A DNA stretch of 64,000 nucleotides, taken from assembly GCA_018350325.1 (NCBI GenBank), contig JAEVLN010000006.1:891193-955192 (forward strand), read 5' to 3'. The position numbers and the translations under genes are program-made. Of this stretch, positions 48,551 through 59,822 are shown one piece after another (positions within the stretch are counted from its first letter, which is position 1; each line of letters starts with the position of its first letter). The notes below the pieces were generated by a model, which made no database searches, was not told the origin of the DNA, and saw only the letters and a program-made list of their open reading frames with translations. Source of the DNA: Globodera rostochiensis (taxonomy: Eukaryota > Nematoda > Chromadorea > Rhabditida > Heteroderidae).

Positions 48551-49756
48551 AGCACCATAACTTGGTTGCCCAGGACCGGGACTGAAATTTCCATCCATTT
48601 TGGTACTAAAAAATCCTTTCAAAACTCCGTTATATTTATGGTCCTGGTATTTTAACAATCCTTTTTTTGTTGTTCATTTGTCTCGATTTTTTGACCGGCT
48701 GCTTTTTTTGGTATTGGTCCCCGTTTTTTCGAAAATTCCGTCCCGGCCGGCCCACGTCCCTAACCAAAACCAACAATTTAGCCCTCATAAAAAAATATAA
48801 AATTTATTTTTTTAGAAAGAATGGAAAGAAAGAAGTCGGGAATGAAAGAAAGTCACTTTTGGACTAAATGTACTTTATGCTTTGATTTGAAATGATTTAA
48901 ACCGTTGATTCTCATTTAAAAACTTGAGTTGAACAACAAAAAAATGATATACTTTGACTAAAGTTCCGGTGCAACAACATAATAAGTAGATACTTTAGGG
49001 ACTAAGTCAACGAGGATTTTTTAGTGACAATAAAAAGCATTTTTCTTAACAAATATCATTAAATCTTCAAAAAAAATTTGGGACCTCTCCCATTCCTAAA
49101 AAGCTGGAATTACCGTTTTTTGAAATTTTGAAAAAAAAAGCATTTTTCTTAACAAATATCATTAAATCTTCAAAAAAAATTTGGGACCTCTCCCATTCCT
49201 AAAAAGCTGGAATTACCGTTTTTTGAAATTTTGTTATAAATCTCTTAACAGATTTCAAAATTTTCTGGACCCCTCCCCCCCCCCCCCTCCCAATTGCCCC
49301 TTTCTCAAAAATGTTTTGAAAAAACACGCGCAAAAAAAATAGATATAAAATTGCTAAAATGCTATGTAATTTGTGACAGAAAATTGCTCTGTAATATAAA
49401 TTTTTGATTTTAATGAAGAAATGGGGAAAAGCTTCCCCGATACGGGGTGGGGAAGTGGGGGAAGGCTGGGGGATTCGGATCCGATCAGAAGGGAAAAGTT
49501 TGTGGGGGGTTAAAGATCGTTGTTTTTTCGTTCTACTTTTGTAACAACATTTTGAAGCCGTTGATCCAAATTTAATTTTTTTGCGTGAAAAGAACAATTA
49601 TACGCAAAAAAACATGCATTGCCATTAAAATCCGTCCTCAACTTTAATGAGGGGGTGAAAATTGTAGCCGCTTACAAAAATGCGTTGGGAGGAATGCTAC
49701 AGATCCAAGGTTTCGGAGATCATACTTCAATTATTTAGACATTTTTGCGATTGTTT
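48551..49756. other. Intergenic DNA between the stomatin gene and the Srg receptor
   Basis: These genes are convergent (plus and minus), so both 3' ends lie here. The stretch contains the 103-bp duplication at 49033-49237 and a C-run at 49275-49287. No gene is recognised. Confidence 0.4.
49033..49237 (+). repeat. 103-bp direct tandem duplication
   Basis: Two virtually identical copies share GCATTTTTCTTAACAAATAT, TTTGGGACCTCTCCCATTCC and GGAATTACCGTTTTTTGAAA. There is no coding content. Confidence 0.9.
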
Positions 49757-51276
49757 TTATGTCAAAATTGCTGGCAATTGTTGTTGTACGGAACTGCTAA
49801 ATCTGGTCTGCAATTGATGGCGAACAGCTCCTCCAACTGGCCGATGATTATTGTTTCGGGGCCCCGCTATTGCATGGACACGAATATTTTGAATATTTGT
49901 TATGCGAATGATCGCAAAATCTTTGATCAGTTGTTGACGGAAAGTGCCGCTGGCCCATAACAGTAACCAACTGGATAGCACTACAGTACCTGTTGGTGAG
50001 AAAATTTTAGTTGGGTCCAAGAATTAGTAGGGAAAATTCTTCAATTCCTATCACCTGTGTCCATAATCAATGGGTAGTAGACGATCAACATAGCCTGTGT
50101 TTTCGAGTCAGTAATAATGTAAATCTGCGAAAGTTAAAATATTTTACCAAAAACCAAGCTAGGAGGTACTGTATGTCTATTGTTCGTTTAGGACTGTATG
50201 TCTATTGTTCGTTTAGGTACTGTATGCCTATTGTTCGTTTACTTACCAAAAACATGCTTGTGACGAGCGTGTGACCCAAAAAAGTTGCCAACGCATAAAA
50301 CAGCAATTTCTTCTCAACATCGTCAAAATTGTTTTCGTTTGTGCGAACTTTTTTCATATGTAATTTGTAGGCCACGAATGTGCAAATGTTTAACAAAACG
50401 CATAAAATTAAAAAAATTAAAGAGAAGACGGCACTAATAAATATCAGATAGAACGCGTAAGTTTCCTTAATGAAATTTTTTAAGGGGAGAAACAATCGGT
50501 TTCAGCAAATTCTGTTGAATAATTTAATTTTGAATTTGATTGCCAAAAGCTCAAATAAAATATGGGCAAATAAAATACATCTCCATCGTTGACCACGAAG
50601 AAACTGCGGTCAGTCGTTGAATTTGGGTCATTCAATATTAGAATTGCATCTATTTTAAACGCCGGACAACAAAATAATGTTGGCATAAAGTAAACCAAAA
50701 TTGTTATAAATGGAACAAAATGTTGCCATATCTTAAAATAGGCAATTTTTTGTTATAAACTTTAGTTTTAATATTAAAAATTGACCTTTTCATGTTTTGT
50801 TGGCATTGCGATTGCGGTGAGTCGGTTCAGCAGTATAAAAGCCGTGACCAAATTATTCGCTTGTAATGTGTGCCCGCCAAGAAAAAAGAACATTACGAGC
50901 ATCCAATTTGGGAACTTTGAATAGATCGGGTAAAGCACGGCACCGATTATGACGGGCAATCGCATGCCGTAGAAAGAGTTCAATACGTACAGCAAATCCT
51001 GAAACATTTTTGGAAAAAGCTGATCAACACCTTGTTGCTAGCTAATTCTTATTCATTCCCACCAACAAATCGAATTTCTGATTACTCTCATTTTGAATTT
51101 GTTACCGGAATTGCCCGCACAACAAAAAGCGCATAAAATGATGATTTGTGGAACTTTTTGTGCCGAACGATGGTGACAATTTCAGCAATATAAAGTGCCA
51201 TTGACGGAATGCTTATACAACTAGATAAGTAGATCATTGGAATTTTAATTGAGATAGACCAATCAATAAAGTCCAT
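49757..51276 (-). CDS. Serpentine chemoreceptor, Srg-like
   Basis: This is a seven-helix nematode chemoreceptor of the Srg type, probably in sensory neurons. Six exons sum to 1059 bp (352 residues) in phase: 51106-51276, 50786-50998, 50579-50731, 50247-50465, 50055-50124 and 49757-49989. TM1 is in exon 1 (IPMIYLSSCISIPSMALYIA). Exon 2 ends with FILLNRLTAIAMPTKHEK, the NR-x-TAI motif typical of Srg at the end of TM3. Exon 3 carries TM4 and an extracellular loop with FFVVNDGD. Exon 4 carries TM5 and TM6, exon 5 MLIVYYPLI, and exon 6 TM7 (VVLSSWLLLWASG) with a basic cytoplasmic tail. All splice sites are GT-AG. A 26-bp triplet repeat follows the exon 4 donor. No lesion was seen. Confidence 0.82.
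50163..50241 (+). repeat. 26-bp tandem triplication in a receptor intron
   Basis: Three copies of TACTGTATGTCTATTGTTCG followed by TTTAGG-type ends, the last with a C substitution. They lie just inside the intron, starting a few bases after the GTAAGT donor on the minus strand. Confidence 0.85.
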
Positions 51277-52479
51277 TGTTTTCCTTTCGATTTTCGAGAG
51301 CTTGCAACACAGGCTAATGCTTATATTTCGTGACGAAATTTGGAGTTTGGATAATTTTGAAAAATTTGGTCTAAAGAATTTAAATGAACGATTATATTTA
51401 ATAAAAAAGCGATTAATAAATTCCTTATTTTGTTTTCTAGGGATGGCGAAAGTTTGAGACGGATCCGCCGTATACAAATGAAGTTAAGCGTATCGAATTG
51501 CGTGTCAATTTTTTAATGAAGAAAATACAAAATGTTGTTTATCGACACGATTGCATTAATTTAATATTCTCTATCCTAGTTCCGTTTACACGATTTGACA
51601 TAGATGGCTCAACATTACTTTTAAAAACTAATGAGCAATTAGTAATAAACCCTCATCATTTTTCTCATTGTAACACACTTACTTAAAATATTAATGTGAA
51701 CATTGGTTGTGCGTCACTGGATGCACAAAAATGTACTAAATAATAATATTTCATCCGAAGGTGTGGTGGTTGCTGTCATATGCCTCAAAAAGGGACAGTG
51801 CTTGGATTGCTATTGTACCCCAATTAAAATGGACGGGGCTTAATAGTCCCGAAGCTTGGGGGGGGGGTCTGGGGGGCGGCACAGTATCAAAATATTGCAT
51901 AACAGCGTTTTCCTGTTCCAAGAATTTTGGATCTGTTCTGTTCTGAACTTTTAGAACAACCTATCTGGTATGTTCCTGTTCTGTTCTGACCTCTAGAACA
52001 GAACAGGAACAGACCAGTGTGTAAACTGCGCTAAGACTATTCCAGATCAAAAATTTTCCGAGTGAAATTCAGTCTAAAAATTTATTTGATGATGCAATGG
52101 AAAAATGTTGTTCAATCACGTGCTGAGAACAATTGAGGGTTAGACTCAAGACTTGACTTCGAAACTCGAGACCTCAAAAACCCAAGTACAATTTGTTTTC
52201 GCCATATATTGCGTGCGTAGAAATTACAAACAATTATAAAATGACGGATGGATAAACATTTCGTTTTTGAGCCTTATACAATAAAATTGCACTTTTCTAA
52301 TGTTGCGTGCCGCCAATTTAAAAATTCTATTGATAATTAAAAAGTGAATTGTTTTGCAATGAAATGAAATGTAATTAGTAGGGCTGGGAGTTTTTTTTTA
52401 ATTTTGTACATAAATGCTGATAGAATCTCAAAATTATTGGCGGGGTTTTTTAATTTATGAATTTGCGGGGATTTAATTA
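51277..52479. other. Non-coding stretch upstream of the Srg receptor
   Basis: Holds the receptor promoter. Includes an inverted set of TTCTGTTCTGA/TCAGAACAGAAC words at 51930-52015 and a G-run near 51860. No exon is supported. Confidence 0.35.
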
Positions 52480-53230
52480 CATTATTCTTTTCAATTTCAA
52501 TGCCGTTGTTATTGTTGTTTCTGTTTTTCACATATAATTAGTAGGCCACGAAAGTAGCAATGTTTATCAAAACGCATAAAACCATAAAAATGGCAGAGGA
52601 GACGGTTGAAATAAACGTAATATTTGAAATACGCTCCCTTAACGACGTTTTAGTCGGAAAAAACGGTGCTAGGTCGTTTCGTAAAAAAGGCAAATGGGGC
52701 GCTTTTTAAAAGTTTTTTATTATAACTTCTTTCAAATCTAACCAAATCAAGCAATTTTTGATACCATTCGAAAGCATGCAATGGGTAGAAGCTTTTAAAT
52801 GCAAAAGCTAAGCTATTGGCCAAATCTTAAAAAAGCTATGACTAGAAAACGCTTTTTTGGCCACAACTTTTATTGTCCTATAGCGTAGCTTTTGCATTTA
52901 AAAGCTTCTACCCATTGCATGCTTTCGAATGGTATCAAAAATTGCTTGATTTGGTTAGATTTGAAAGAAGTCATAACAAAATAACTTTTAAAAACGCCTC
53001 ATTTGCCTTTTTTACGAAACGCCCACGCTTGACTTTTTTACGAAACGACCCAGCACGGGAAAAAACATCGGTTTCAGCAATATTCAATTTAACTTCAAAA
53101 TTTAATTAAATTCTGAATATGAATGACACTAAACTAACATTTACAGCTTCAGTTATGATGAAATTGCCGTCGGTGGTTGAATTTGGATTGTTATTGAATG
53201 ATTCCATCCATTTTTAAGTAAGTATTGGCA
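52480..53230 (-). pseudogene. Broken Srg-like receptor copy split by a MITE
   Basis: The minus strand keeps pieces of the Srg receptor to its left. One piece is the extracellular-loop region (ACCGACGGCAATTTCATC, parallel to FFVVNDGD) at about 53110-53215. Another is a TM5 region reading STVSSAIFMVLCVLINIATFVAY at about 52540-52640, followed by an in-frame TAA where the intact gene reads lysine. A hairpin element (52665-53057) interrupts the two. Other exons were not found. The gene is dead as a receptor. Confidence 0.75.
52665..53057. mobile_element. MULE-like hairpin MITE with 9-bp target duplication
   Basis: It is flanked by the direct repeat GGAAAAAAC (52656-52664 and 53058-53066). Ends read GTGCTAGGTCGTTTCGTAAA and, inverted, GTGCTGGGTCGTTTCGTAAA. 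The inverted similarity runs to the centre through CATTCGAAAGCATGCAATGG. A 9-bp duplication with long inverted repeats is typical of Mutator-like elements. No coding capacity. Confidence 0.8.
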
Positions 53231-53503
53231 CACAGAAAACAATAATTGTTATAAATGGAAGAATTTGGCCACAACTTAAAACATATGTAAACTTCTATTA
53301 CTTTAGTATGGTATAAAAATTTTTGGAATTCGGTTAACTGGGCATCAGTCATTTGTGCTCACTATCGGGGGGGGGGGGGGGGGTCATTTCAGTGCCGAAT
53401 TCAATTATTTAACAAACTAAAATTACATTATTTTTAAATAAAAGAAACAATTCTATTATTCTGTACCTGAAGATTTAATTCGTTGGGAAGTAATTAAAAT
53501 AAA

Positions 53504-53692
53504 TTATATAAATGAATTTGAAAGGATAGCTAAATCCTCTTTCCTAAGTTTCAACTGCCTGGCCAACCATCTCAACGCTAGAGCCATTTGAGCGATGTGC
53601 CATTCATCGCCGCCATTACTCGAATATGCAAAAATGCCAAAATATGCACCTTTAAACTTGACAAAAAAAGTCCAACCAACGCGATAAGGCAA
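53504..53692 (-). CDS. Unidentified protein-like exon
   Basis: The frame reads VGWTFFVKFKGAYFGIFAYS, then GDEWHIAQMALALRWLARQL, which has the composition of a real globular protein rather than random DNA. No family is recognised and no upstream exon was secured. It could be a last exon or a gene relic. It lies just upstream of the broken Srg copy on the same strand. Confidence 0.3.
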   Translation of the reverse strand: MPYRVGWTFFVKFKGAYFGIFAYSSNGGDEWHIAQMALALRWLARQLKLRKEDLAILSNSFI

Positions 53693-53967
53693 TTTTTAAG
53701 TCGTATTCTTCAAATATTGCATATAAATCCGCGCCCCAATGATAATATTTTTTATATTCCTTTTATCAAAAGCATTAAAAAGCGGTATTGTTACTTTTTT
53801 AATTTCATCTTGATCGAATTTTAGAAGTTCTTACGTCTTTTCATCTTTCTCAGTCTTTAGGATTTGGCATTTCAAATAATGCTGCCGAGATGAAGAAAAT
53901 TGTCATGAAAAATCGCCGAGGCTGAAAGAAACATAAAAAATTCAAATCAATTTAAGAATATTTAATT

Positions 53968-54080
53968 AGAGATCGGCCAGAAGATTCGGTCGGTACTACG
54001 GTAAAGTACCGAAAAATACCAAAAAAGTTGCCGGTACTTTTTTGGGATTTTTGGCACCAAAATTTTTATAAAGTAACCCC
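53968..54080. repeat. GGTACTTTTCGG-type dispersed repeat, copy 1
   Basis: Contains AGAGATCGGCCAGAAG, TTCGGTCGGTACT, GGTAAAGTACCGAAAA and CCGGTACTTTTTT. The order matches the copy at 58118-58305. Dyads such as GGTAAAGTACC make it partly palindromic. Confidence 0.6.
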
Positions 54081-54240
54081 CGCCCCCCGAGACCGGGTCG
54101 TAACGGCGCCGACATGCGCCGTCGTGAAATATTTTTTATAATTTTACGGTTTTGTTAAGAAAATTGTGTAAAATTTCGAAAAATGCAGATTTTTCGAATT
54201 TTCAAAAATCAATTTTCTTTTTTTGCAAATTCTACTTTTA

Positions 54241-54312
54241 GGGGTGGGGGTGGCGGTCGGCGGGGCCGATAGGCGCCGGCGAGAAAATTTTGAATTTTGA
54301 CTCAATTTGTTA
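54241..54312 (+). repeat. GGCGGTCGGCGGNGCCGATAGGCGCC repeat, copy 1
   Basis: Reads TGGCGGTCGGCGGGGCCGAT, then AGGCGCCGGCGAGAAAATTT and GACTCAATTTGTTAGGAAAT. Inverted copies are at 55978-56000 and 56800-56852, a direct copy at 58453-58500, and a degenerate relative at 54637-54665. Confidence 0.6.
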
Positions 54313-54854
54313 GGAAATTTTCAACCGAAATTTGGCGCCGCGAAGAAAGTTTTTTTTGAAGATTTTAACGATATAAAATTGCCCATTTTCACTGAAAATC
54401 GAAAAATCAGAAAAAAATCAGGCAGCAATGGAAAAACAGGAAAAACCTCTGATGCATATGCGGGCCAGGATCCGGCCGGACCAGGTTTTTACCAATTTTA
54501 AATTTTTGTAAAAAATAACTATTGATTTTTAATGTGTGAAAATAATTCTTTGGCGTTAAAATTATATTAATTTCTTATGTTCTACCCGAGACCAGGTCCG
54601 TGTATCTAGCTAGCCGCAATGCTTTCGTTGTTGGGAGGTCCGACGGCGCCGCCGGGAAAAAATTTTGTAGAATTTTTAAGATTTTTGTTAACAAAATAAG
54701 TTAGAATATTCCGTACCGTCCGGTCTCTATTTAAAACTCCATAATTATAAACTTTACCAATCATAAACAGAATCAGAATGCAATGATGAACAGCAGCAGT
54801 GTTTTGGCTGCTGGCATTTTCTACAAATATTTAGATTTAAAAAATCAAATCAAT

Positions 54855-55437
54855 TTATGTACCATCACCCGTGCTCTTTGTTGGCATCACAGCAGGGGGC
54901 CGGGTCACCGTGCTTGCCATTGGCAACAATGGCGGAAGCATATTCATTACATTCGTCTCATCAGCATCCATTTTGCCAAAAAGGCAGTGACAAGTCATCT
55001 TCGAATTGTACTGCTCCCCAAACAGATTTACAATTTCACTGTATCTGTTGGTTTCGGAACAACCCCAGCGCATAAAGGTCTCATTATTCGCTGTAATTAT
55101 ACAAATTTCCGCTTAGGTTTCTGTAAACTCCAACACAAAATCACGGAAAATTCTTGAAAACACCCAGGTCGGAACTCTAGAACCCTACAAATTAGGGCTT
55201 TTGGTGCATAAAACTCCGGTTTCAATTTTGATGGTGATCCAACGATTCAAATTTCATTTTTTTAAATCAAAATGTACGAAATTAGAAAGCAAATTTTGTT
55301 GCAAAAGTCAATAAAATGATTGTTGCAACTCTCACCTTTTGCACAGCTGGCCATGTAGCAATAATGGCCAAGGCAAAATCCTGGCCATGCCATGCCATAT
55401 CCTTTTGCATCAAATTTCCCAATTTTGCATTCGAGCT
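54855..55437 (-). CDS. Small secreted-type cysteine-rich protein, copy A, first exon not found
   Basis: Two exons with matching phase are visible: 55336-55437 (LECKIGKFDAKGYG, then FCLGHYCYMASCAK) and 55090 down to 54855 (TFMRWGCSETNRYS, then MTCHCLFGKMDADETNV, a Pro-rich tail and TAA). The cysteine pattern (C-KIG, then C-LGHYC-x3-C, then GC and C-x-C) matches copy B and resembles the nematode ET-module/Ly6-like family of small extracellular proteins. No signal-peptide exon was found upstream of 55437, so this copy may be truncated or may share the first exon of copy B. Function unknown. Confidence 0.6.
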
Positions 55438-55486
55438 CTTTTTAATTAAAATTAAAATGAGGTTATTAATTCTTAATGTTTATTGT

Positions 55487-57772
55487 TTATTGATCCCACA
55501 AACTTTTGGGGGTGGTCGGTGGAACTGGCGGAAGCACAAACTGCGCATTTTCCAAACTTTTGCCCTTTTCGCCATAATTGCAATCGCAATAAACATTCTT
55601 GTAGCCGAATAAATTCTTGTAAGCTTCATGCATAATTTCGGCACAGCGTTTGTTGTTTTGGCGTTTTTCGCATGTCCATTCTATGGAGGCAAATGCCTGC
55701 GCACCGCCTTTAAAAGTCAATTAATTATCAATTTTAATAATTGTTGCGCATCTGTACTTGTTTATAAAATTTGTCCTTATTTGAGGGGTGCCAATCTTAT
55801 AAATTTTAAATGTCCTTATTTATAAGATTTGTCCTTATTTCCGGCCTTCATCCTTATTTTATTCTTATTTTTCGAATTTTGTAAGATTTTCATAATATTT
55901 TGATCTAATTTTCAAAATTAGAAAATTTCTAAGCGATTGGACCAATTTTCATTACAAATTGAGTCAAATTTCAAAAAATTTTCTCGGCGGCGCCTATCGG
56001 CATCCTCGCTTCCGATCCGAGTGTCGAATAGTACTAAAAATGTCCGAGTGTGGAAAAGTCTGAGTGTCGAATAGAACAAATACTGACCGAGCGTCGAATT
56101 CTAATTTTTTCACTGCAAAAAGCAAAATCGGATCAATTTCCATACTTTTTATTTATGTACATACATACTTTATTTTGACAACCGGTGTAGAGACAACAGC
56201 GAGTGGAGTTTGAGATCGGAAACCCACTACAAAATGCAAGGTACCCTGGTATGAATGGGTTGGTGAGGTGCTATAAATTTAGTATTATGTTTTTTTTAAT
56301 TAGGATTCCGATTTTGTTCAAAAGAAAACGGGAGATCAAGTATATTGGCGGTGTGAGTCATTAGGGAAATGACCATCTTTAGGGGTGCATTTTTCGGGTA
56401 ACGGTATGGAATTGGGGTCCCGACGGAAAATTAAAAAAAATTTGGGGTGTTTAATAGAGTTAAAATATGCGTAGAACACGAATCCGAGCTCGGATTTTGC
56501 GAATGTCGAACCACGAACTCGAACATCTAGGACTCGTTTCAGCACTGGGACCTTCCCTTGTTTATTCGACACTCGGATAGTATTTGCACTATTCGACACT
56601 CAGACTTTTCGACACTGGGAATTTCGACACTCGGACATTTTTAGTACTATTCGACACTCGGACTGACTGTATTTGGTTTATTCGACACTCGGACCATTCT
56701 CGGACCGGTAGCCGGCATGCCTACCTTACTCTTGGAACCCAAAAATTGCCGTATTTTTAAATTTTTGTTGCAAATCTCTTAACAAATTGAGCCAAAAATT
56801 CAAAATTTTCTCGGCGCCGCCTATCGGTACCGCCGACCGCCACCCCCCAGTAAAGCAGAATTTGCAAAAAAATCCATCTTTGAAAATCAGTAAAATTTTT
56901 GAAAATCCATGGGAGAGGAAAATTGTTGGTGGAGAGAAATATGATTAAAAAAGCACATTTCATGCTAAAAATAAACATTTGCTGCATTTTTGAGCATTTT
57001 GTAAAATGTCCTTATTTCCGGAGGTGATGCATCTTTTGCGCCGGCGGCATTTGCGTCTATAAATTATTTGTCTACTTTTTCCCAGGGTTAATTTTTTCGC
57101 ACTTATGGATTTGTTAGGCGTAGGCCTAAGCCACCCTGAGCTCAGGGGTTCGTTAGGCTTAGGCTTAAGCCACCACTTGGGGTTCGCGGAGTCGAATGGA
57201 AATCAAATGTTTTGATATTTCTTCAGCTTTTCGCTAAAAATAAAAGAAAAAAATGCAAAAAATAAAAATGGACAAAACAAAAAACCTCAAGGTGGATTAG
57301 GCGAACCCCCAAGTGCGAAAAAATTAACCCTGGCAAAAAGTAGACAGAAATAATTTATAGACATCGTCGGCGCAAATGTCTCCGGCGCAAATATCGCCGG
57401 CGCAAATATCGCCGGCGCAAAAGATTGAGCATCATTTCGGACCCCAAAATCTTATTTTTTGCCCTTGATGTCCTTATTTTTGAAAATTTTCGATGCGCAC
57501 CATGCTTTAAATGCATAACGAATAAAACAATTTCTTTCATTGACCTTTGGTACAAGTAATCGCCAAACAGTATTGTGCTTCAGCCGGGCACGTTTCGATT
57601 GTACTGTTTTCGCTTAGTCGATTGCTTGAGAAGTGTCCGATTTTGCATCGAAGTCCTTTTTAATTTTGAATTATATTAAACAATTTGAATTAATAAGTTC
57701 AGTGTTACCGGAGCAGCAATTGAGATGCGCCAAGATGGTAAACAAAAAAATCAAGGCAACGATTAATTGCAT
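55487..57772 (-). CDS. Small secreted cysteine-rich protein, copy B, complete
   Basis: Three exons sum to 396 bp (131 residues): 57709-57772 encodes a signal peptide (MQLIVALIFLFTILAHLNCC), 57545-57655 encodes LRCKIGHFSSNRLS, then ETCPAEAQYCLAITCTK, and 55487-55707 encodes FASIEWTCEKRQNNKRCAEI, then YKNVYCDCNYGEKGK and a Pro-rich end. The pattern C-KIG...C...YC-x3-C and C-D-C is shared with copy A. It resembles ET-module or Ly6-like extracellular proteins, a nematode-expanded class; in a plant parasite such proteins could be secreted, but that is speculation. The second intron is 1.8 kb and full of dispersed repeats. Confidence 0.7.
55970..56860. repeat. Repeat block inside the long intron of copy B
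   Basis: Contains many variants of TTCGACACTCGGAC (56020-56100 and 56560-56690), two inverted copies of the GCCGATAGGCGCC family (55978-56000 and 56800-56852), and AT-rich filler. No coding exon. The words resemble nested short elements. Confidence 0.55.
57366..57421 (+). repeat. 15-bp tandem GGCGCAAATATCGCC repeat
   Basis: Four units of GGCGCAAATNTC(T/G)CC follow one another. A single related GCGCCGGCGGCATTTGCG lies at 57038-57055 in inverted orientation. Confidence 0.8.
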
Positions 57773-58857
57773 TGCAACTATTCTTTCTGAAATTAAAAAT
57801 TCTTATTTGATAAAATATTTAAAAGGAAAGAATATAATTCATTTTAGGTCTTCATTACATTTTTCCAAATAATTAAATGATTGTGAACGAAGCGTATAAT
57901 TTATTCAGCCAATCCCAATTGCTACGGACACATAACTAATGGTGTGATTCAGCACAAAGTGGTGATTTTTGTGTAAATTTTATTTTAGCATGTTTTTATG
58001 AGAAAAAATAATTCTTAATTTTTAACAGATTAAACAAAATAATGTCAAACTCCTCTCTCCATCATCTTACAGATTTTTCAGTGAATGAGATAATTTACTT
58101 GATTTATTGTGTAGAGTAGAGACCGGCCAGAAGGTTCGGCCGGTACTATTCGGTAAAGTACCAAAAAGTACCGTTACAAAAAAGTTTCGGTACTTTTCGA
58201 AAAGGTTCGGTCGGTATTTTTCGGTAAAGTACCGGAAAAGTACTGTACCGAAAAGTACCGATAAAAAATTGTCGGTACTTTTTCGGTACCAAAATTTTTT
58301 AGAGTAATTTTTTAACAAAAATCATTTATTTTGGAAATTTTTGGCGTTATCAAATGTTTATAAATGAGTTTGGAAAGCTAAAGGTTCAAGAAAATCAACA
58401 TTTCGGCCTGTTCCTGTCTGTGGCAGCTTTTTTAACTTTTTGGCTTAGTTTAAGGAGGGTCGGCGGTGCCGATAGGCGCCGCCGAGAAGATTTTTGGAAT
58501 TTTTGATGAATTTTTTTAAGAAAAATGATCCAAAAACGGCATCGCTGAAGGACGAAAAATTGATCAGAAAAAATCAACTTTTCTCGGGCTAAGACCTTTT
58601 CAAAAATTTAATTTTATTAAATGCTCCCTATTTTTCTCTATTTTCTGACACCAACTTTATTTCGTGAATTTTTTAATGTTGAAGTAAATTCGCTGAAGCA
58701 ACAAATAATATTTCTAGGTTAACTTGGTATTTTAAAAAGCTGAAATATTTAAAAAATTTTACTAAGAAGTTACTTAAAAGACAGGAAAAACATCTACACT
58801 GTCGGGGTTTAAACCCCGGGTAACCCACATCACTCACCAGTAGTGTTCGGCAAATGG
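57773..58857. other. Non-coding stretch with repeat copies
   Basis: No gene is supported between the secreted-protein gene and the retrotransposon target repeat. It holds the GGTACTTTTCGG repeat (58118-58305) and one GGTGCCGATAGGCGCCGCC copy (58453-58500). Confidence 0.4.
58118..58305. repeat. GGTACTTTTCGG-type dispersed repeat, copy 2
   Basis: Reads AGAGACCGGCCAGAAGGTTC, then repeated GGTAAAGTACC, AAGTACCG and CGGTACTTTTCG blocks with several nested dyads. It is longer than the copy at 53968 because the GGTACTTT unit is amplified. Confidence 0.65.
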
Positions 58858-58952
58858 GGTTTTTCGGTATTCGGTATCGGATTTCGGTATAATACCGATA
58901 CCGAAAAAATATCGAAATCTCGCAATTTTTTCGGTCGGTATACCGAATCGGT
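58858..58952. repeat. TTCGGTAT/ATACCGA palindromic repeat used as retrotransposon target
   Basis: Multiple TTCGGTAT, GGTATCGG and ATACCGATACCGAA words form a dyad-rich block of about 95 bp. The BEL element starts directly after it at 58953, so the block was interrupted by, or ends at, the insertion. Confidence 0.6.
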
Positions 58953-59294
58953 TGTCGGAATTGGGGCCGGGCTGGTTGGGGGGTGGAGGAGCGTGGGGGG
59001 ACGGTGGCGAACACGGTCGCCAAAAGCAATAAGACGAAGAAGAAACGAATTTAATGTGTGTTTTATTCTCTCGCTCAAACTTGGGTAATTAAACCTATTT
59101 ACAATGAATGATCCCCAAATGAATTGATCACTGGGGCGGAAGTTGGAATCCCGGGACAATTGGTGGAGCCCGGGAAAGGGACAATTGAGTGATGTGTGTG
59201 AGTGAGTGGAAGGCAAAAGGCCGGGGGCAATTGAAATGTGATTGGACAATTGGGCCCGGACCAAGTTTGGGGCAAATGGTGCATTGATTGTTGG
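58953..59294 (-). repeat. 3' LTR (at least this part)
   Basis: Identical by eye to 63659-64000. It runs on beyond 59294, but its other border cannot be fixed because the second copy leaves the window; the upper limit is about 59810, near a purine-rich tract on the minus strand (AAGGGAAGGG). It carries AATAAA on the minus strand near 59062, a likely polyadenylation signal. Confidence 0.85.
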
Positions 59295-59822
59295 CATGTT
59301 TGGATTGGCACGAAATGAATGGGGGAAGTGGGGGAAATTGGTCACAGTGAAATGTGATCAAACTTTTGGCCTCGAAGGACCGCAAGTTTATGAATGCGCC
59401 GCAGGGGCAATTGGGCAAATGTGTGTATTGAAGGGGTTTGCCCAAAGGAAGGAAATTGGAAGGGGCCGGGCCTCAAGCAGTGCTGGGAGAACAACGGGGC
59501 GGGGCCGAGCAAATGTTGGGGATGGGAGGTGCAGTTGAACTGCTCGACATTGTGGGGACAATGGTTGTACAATTGGAAGAGAAATGATTGGTGGATTGCT
59601 TGGGTGAGTGTATTTATGGGGGCCATTGTGGATGGATGGAACAAAGTACGTTGGGGCTGATAAGAGCCCTGCCCACAGAAGAGGAACATTGGAGTGTTCT
59701 TTGGTGGCGTGATTGGAGGGGGGGGGGGTAGTGGCAAACGATGAGTGACATTTGGAGGGGGGAGGGGGGTAAACATGTGCATGAGTGAGGGGGGGGGGGG
59801 TAGTGAACTTGCCCTTCCCTTA

